9,279 nucleotides of DNA, taken from positions 1-9,279 of the forward strand of contig JAODAY010000369.1 of assembly GCA_025463665.1 (NCBI GenBank), read 5' to 3'. Below the pieces are notes generated by a model. The model was given only the letters and a program-made list of their open reading frames with translations. It was not told the DNA's origin and did not search any database. Source of the stretch: Microbacteriaceae bacterium. GTDB lineage: Bacteria > Actinomycetota > Actinomycetes > Actinomycetales > Microbacteriaceae. The position numbers were made by a program, and so were the translations under genes. Positions 6,765 through 9,279 of this stretch are shown in pieces; positions within the stretch are counted from its first letter, which is position 1, and each line of letters begins with the position of its first letter.

Positions 6765-6770
6765 AGACTA
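6765..6770 (-). promoter_or_regulatory. Candidate -10 box of the sirtuin gene
   Basis: TAGTCT on the minus strand (6770-6765) lies 30 bases before the ATG at 6734, within a TTTAGTCT context. No clear -35 was found at the usual distance, where the TTTCCGATA direct repeats begin. Confidence 0.3.
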
Positions 6771-6781
6771 AACGCTTCGCT

Positions 6782-6801
6782 TTTCCGATATGTTTCCGAT
6801 A
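6782..6801. repeat. Direct repeat TTTCCGATA x2, possible regulator site
   Basis: Identical nonamers at 6782-6790 and 6793-6801 have start points 11 bases apart, about one DNA turn, in the 122-base divergent gap between the sirtuin and RNA methyltransferase genes. The position and phasing would suit a protein binding one face of the helix. Confidence 0.55.
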
Positions 6802-6856
6802 GCTGGCAGTGTTCGCTTTCGGCTCGTCATTCCCCGAGAGAAACGGACGTGTGCGC

Positions 6857-7663
6857 ATGCGCATCGAGAGAATCACCGACCTCGAGCGTCCAGAGCTCGG
6901 CGACTTTCGATCGCTGACGGATGTCGCGCTGCGCCGTGTCAGTGAGCCCGCCGGTGGCCTGTACATAGCCGAGTCCACCAAGGTCATCGGTCGCGCACTC
7001 GCCGCCGGTCACCGGCCCCGTTCGGTGCTCGTCATCGAGCAGTGGCTGCCCGACGTGGAACGCCTGCTCGAGGGCCACGACGACGTGCCCGTGTTCGTGG
7101 GCTCGACCGCACTGCTCAAGGAGCTCACCGGCTTCGACATGCACCGCGGCGCGCTCGCGTCGATGCACCGGCCCGCGCTGCTGCCGGTCGAGGAGATTCT
7201 CGCCGGCGCCCGCAGGGTGGTCGTGCTCGAGGACATCGTCGACCACACCAATGTGGGCGCGATCTTCCGCTCGGTGGCGGGTCTCGGCGCCGACGCCGTG
7301 CTCATCACCCCACGCTGCGCCGACCCGCTGTACCGTCGCAGCGTGCGCGTGAGCATGGGTACGGTGCTGCAGGTACCGTGGACGCGGCTGCCCGAGTGGC
7401 CGGAGGGCGCAGACGTGCTTCGGGATGCCGGCTTCCACGTCGCGGCGCTCGCGCTCGACGACACCGCGGTCGAACTCGATGCCTTCGCGGCATCCGTGCC
7501 AGACAAGGTGGCCCTGCTGCTCGGCTCAGAGGGCGACGGACTGAGTTCGGCCGCCATGCGGCACTCCGACACGATCGTGACCATCCCGATGATGCACGGG
7601 GTCGACTCGCTCAACGTCGCCGCGGCGAGCGCCGTCGCCCTGTACACCATCCGCGTGCGGTGA
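6857..7663 (+). CDS. SpoU/TrmH-family RNA methyltransferase
   Basis: A 268-residue SPOUT-class enzyme that would 2'-O-methylate ribose in rRNA or tRNA using S-adenosylmethionine. The N-terminal substrate-binding part (residues 1 to about 105) has LTDVALRR and GLYIAESTKVIGRAL. The SPOUT domain has motif 1 DHTNVGAIFRSVAGLG (129-144) with its conserved Asn and Arg, motif 2 LLLGSEGDGLS (220-230), and motif 3 IPMMHGVDSLNVAAASAVALY (243-263). The trefoil-knot motifs are complete, so it is probably active; the exact RNA position is unknown. I prefer the ATG at 6857 (MRIERITDL). The in-frame GTG at 6851 is a real alternative because GAGAG at 6836-6840 is better spaced from it. The GTG at 6809 looks too early. 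The downstream carboxypeptidase gene begins 35 bases later, probably from its own promoter. Confidence 0.94.
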   Translation: MRIERITDLERPELGDFRSLTDVALRRVSEPAGGLYIAESTKVIGRALAAGHRPRSVLVIEQWLPDVERLLEGHDDVPVFVGSTALLKELTGFDMHRGALASMHRPALLPVEEILAGARRVVVLEDIVDHTNVGAIFRSVAGLGADAVLITPRCADPLYRRSVRVSMGTVLQVPWTRLPEWPEGADVLRDAGFHVAALALDDTAVELDAFAASVPDKVALLLGSEGDGLSSAAMRHSDTIVTIPMMHGVDSLNVAAASAVALYTIRVR

Positions 7664-7667
7664 ATCC

Positions 7668-7684
7668 TCGCTCCGCAGGAGCGA
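7668..7684. repeat. Hairpin between the methyltransferase stop and the carboxypeptidase promoter
   Basis: TCGCTCC (7668-7674) pairs with GGAGCGA (7678-7684) around a GCA loop. It begins 4 bases after the methyltransferase stop and ends 2 bases before the TACGAT -10 box, covering the expected -35 region. There is no T-run. It may be a tail-less terminator, an operator, or both. Confidence 0.5.
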
Positions 7685-7686
7685 TC

Positions 7687-7692
7687 TACGAT
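7687..7692 (+). promoter_or_regulatory. Leaderless -10 box of the carboxypeptidase gene
   Basis: TACGAT (TAnnAT) ends 6 bases before the ATG at 7699, placing the expected transcript start at the start codon. No Shine-Dalgarno sequence precedes the ATG, as expected for a leaderless mRNA. Confidence 0.55.
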
Positions 7693-7698
7693 TGACCC

Positions 7699-8925
7699 AT
7701 GCAACTCAGCCGCCGTCAGGTACTTCGACGAAGGCGCGGCGTTGTCTTCACCGCCGCGGGGGCACTGCTCGCTGCGGGGTTCTACCTGCCGATGACGCTG
7801 CTCGCTCCTCTCGGCAGCGTCGCGGCGAGTGAACAGCTCGACACCGTGCCGGCGGCAACGGCGGCCGCTATCGACTGGCCGACTCAGGGGGCCAGCGCCA
7901 TCGGCGCAGTCGGCTTCGACGGGCTGCTCGGCTTGTCTGGCAGCGAGAAGGCCGTTCCGATGGCCTCTATCTCGAAAATCGTCACCGCTCTCGTCGTGCT
8001 CGACAAGCATCCTCTCGACCTCGGCGACGCCGGGCCCGAAATCGAGTTCAGCGCGACCGATGTGGCGATCCGTGAGTCCTACCTCGCCGTGAATGGCAAG
8101 ACCGAGCCGGTGACGGCCGGGATGACCCTCACCCAGCGCCAGGTGATGGACGTGATGCTCCTCGAATCGGCGAACAACTACGCGGAGTCGCTCGCGACGT
8201 GGGCCTACGGCTCTGTCGAGGAGTTCGTTCCCATAGCCAACGCCTGGCTTGCACGCAACGGCATGGAGTCGACGTCGATCACGGAGCCCACGGGCATGTC
8301 GGCCCGCAACGTCAGTACGGCCGCCGATCTCGTGACTCTCGGCGAACTCGCGCTCAGGAATCCCGTCGTCGAGGCGATCGTGGGCACTCCGTCGGAGGCG
8401 CTTCCCGTCGTCGGCGACATCGAGAACAGCAACAACCTGCTGGGCATCGACGGCATCCGCGGCATCAAGACCGGCACGCTCGATGAGGCGGGCGCCTGCC
8501 TGCTGTTCGCTGCAGACTTCACCGTAGGCGACACGACCGAAACCCTCGTCGGGGCGGTCCTCGGGGGCTCCGACCATCGCAGCCTCAACCTCGAGGTGCG
8601 CGAACTCCTCGCCGACGCCGTCGCCGGCTTCCACAATGTCGTGCTCGCCGAGGCAGGCGAGGACTTCGGCAGCTACACGACCGCCTGGGGGCAGACATCC
8701 AGACTCGTCGCCGCCGAGAGCGCGAACGTCGTCGTCTGGTCTAACGCTCAGGTCGAGTCGAGCATCGAGGCCGACGAGTTGCGTCTCGGGGCACGGGGCG
8801 ACGACGTCGGGGTCGCCACGTTCTCTGTCGGCGACCGGACAATCAGGGTGCCGCTCGAGCTCGCGAGCCCGCTCGACGATCCCGGTCCGTGGTGGCGCCT
8901 CACCAACCCGTCGGCGCTGTTCTGA
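7699..8925 (+). CDS. D-alanyl-D-alanine carboxypeptidase (S11 penicillin-binding protein)
   Basis: A 408-residue low-molecular-weight penicillin-binding protein that would trim the terminal D-Ala from peptidoglycan stem peptides outside the membrane. The N-terminus is strongly basic (SRRQVLRRRR at 4-13) and is followed by a hydrophobic segment at about 15-40, a signal peptide or membrane anchor. The serine-transferase motifs are in order: SxxK S90-I-S-K93 (MASISK), SxN S157-A-N159 (LLESANNYAESLA), and KTG at 257-259 (GIKTGTLDEAG). EPTGMSARNVSTAADL at 196-211 is the usual S11 segment. The remaining roughly 120 residues form a beta-rich C-terminal part without an obvious amphipathic anchor, so membrane attachment, if any, would be N-terminal. 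The ATG at 7699 follows a -10 box directly. SRRQVLR resembles a twin-arginine motif. Confidence 0.93.
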   Translation: MQLSRRQVLRRRRGVVFTAAGALLAAGFYLPMTLLAPLGSVAASEQLDTVPAATAAAIDWPTQGASAIGAVGFDGLLGLSGSEKAVPMASISKIVTALVVLDKHPLDLGDAGPEIEFSATDVAIRESYLAVNGKTEPVTAGMTLTQRQVMDVMLLESANNYAESLATWAYGSVEEFVPIANAWLARNGMESTSITEPTGMSARNVSTAADLVTLGELALRNPVVEAIVGTPSEALPVVGDIENSNNLLGIDGIRGIKTGTLDEAGACLLFAADFTVGDTTETLVGAVLGGSDHRSLNLEVRELLADAVAGFHNVVLAEAGEDFGSYTTAWGQTSRLVAAESANVVVWSNAQVESSIEADELRLGARGDDVGVATFSVGDRTIRVPLELASPLDDPGPWWRLTNPSALF

Positions 8926-9085
8926 TGGCGCGTTTATGTTGCGTCGTTAATAACATTCTCAAGCCCTAGAAACTAGTGACTGCGTCGTGCACGGCTTTCC
9001 CAGTGTTCGCCTTTACACTTGTCGTCATCCGCCAGAGCTCAAGCTCGCCTCCGTGACTGGGAAGTCGATAGACCATGAGGTCCCA
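8926..9085. other. Intergenic region before the last gene
   Basis: These 160 bases are less G/C-rich than the genes around them. They hold an ATGTT/AACAT inverted repeat (8936-8940 and 8952-8956), the small palindrome GTTAATAAC, and two copies of TGCGTCGT (8940-8947, 8981-8988). A possible -10, TACACT (9014-9019), lies about 65 bases before the next gene. No terminator with a T-run and no gene is evident. Confidence 0.5.
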
Positions 9086-9279
9086 GTGACGAATTCAGCA
9101 TCGCAACCTTCGCCCCGCATCATCAAGACCGGGCAGCGCGGCATGAGTAACCCCGTATCGGAGTTCTCGGCTCTTCTCCACACCATCCGTGTCGGGGGTC
9201 TGCTGCACCGCATGCGCACGTTCTACATCCTGACGTTCTCCGTCATCACGCTGCTGATGGCAGCTTCCTGGTACGGCGT
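9086..9279 (+). CDS. N-terminus of a membrane protein, probable fatty acid desaturase (3' end outside window)
   Basis: Sixty-four codons are visible. The first 20 or so residues are polar, then SEFSALLHTIRVGGLLHRMR precedes a hydrophobic segment from about residue 46 (FYILTFSVITLLMAASWYG), which looks like a first membrane helix. The ELxxxxRxxGLLxR pattern just before the first helix is one I associate with actinobacterial acyl-CoA/fatty acid desaturases. The diagnostic histidine boxes would lie beyond the window, so the function is a reasoned guess. I chose the GTG at 9086 because GAGG at 9077-9080 is 5 bases upstream; the ATG at 9143 (MSNPVSEF) is in the same frame and also possible. A 160-base gap separates it from the carboxypeptidase, so it is likely transcribed on its own. 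Confidence 0.7.
   Translation, partial: MTNSASQPSPRIIKTGQRGMSNPVSEFSALLHTIRVGGLLHRMRTFYILTFSVITLLMAASWYG

Noticed and set aside
7009..8634. A 541-codon open frame on the minus strand
   Set aside because: It lies antisense across two well-supported genes (RNA methyltransferase and carboxypeptidase) and their promoter, is rich in Arg/Gly/His/Asp with no recognisable domain, and is explained by high G/C third positions on the other strand.

Overview
The window looks like ordinary chromosome from a high-GC Gram-positive actinobacterium, most likely in the Microbacteriaceae. This is inferred from four things: strong G/C bias at third codon positions, -10 boxes placed 6-7 bases before ATG starts (leaderless transcription), recurrent use of the hexamer GGATGC/GCATCC, and the family content. 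It holds nine protein genes packed with little spacing. No rRNA, tRNA, CRISPR array, transposase or phage gene was seen, and no stretch over 300 bases lacks a gene.

Left part (1-2262): the 5' two-thirds of a trehalose synthase gene (treS) reads leftward and runs off the edge. A divergent rightward gene encodes an alpha/beta hydrolase with an intact Ser-Asp-His triad and an apparently leaderless promoter, and ends at a clear hairpin-plus-T-run terminator.

Middle part (2262-4264): a secreted gamma-glutamyltransferase gene (ggt). Its signal peptide carries a five-unit, 15-bp tandem repeat. The gene is broken near base 4006 by an apparent one-base deletion, and the last 76 or so codons of the family's C-terminus continue intact in another frame. 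It converges on the next cluster with only 12 bases between the stop codons.

Leftward cluster (6734 to 4249): a SIRT4-like class II sirtuin, a histidine phosphatase, an ArsR-family repressor and an AHSA1/SRPBCC-domain protein lie head to tail with gaps of 43, 30 and 13 bases. They could be one transcript, although a second promoter/operator may lie just before the ArsR gene.

Right part (6735-9279): a rightward SpoU/TrmH-type RNA methyltransferase is divergent from the sirtuin. It is followed by a D-alanyl-D-alanine carboxypeptidase (S11 penicillin-binding protein) with its own leaderless promoter and a hairpin just upstream. Last comes the start of a membrane protein that resembles an actinobacterial fatty acid desaturase and is cut by the window edge.

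I see no convincing new multi-gene system. The observations most worth a second look are the ggt frameshift, the repeat inside its signal peptide, the sirtuin/phosphatase/ArsR/AHSA1 cluster, and the helically phased direct repeat between the sirtuin and the methyltransferase.
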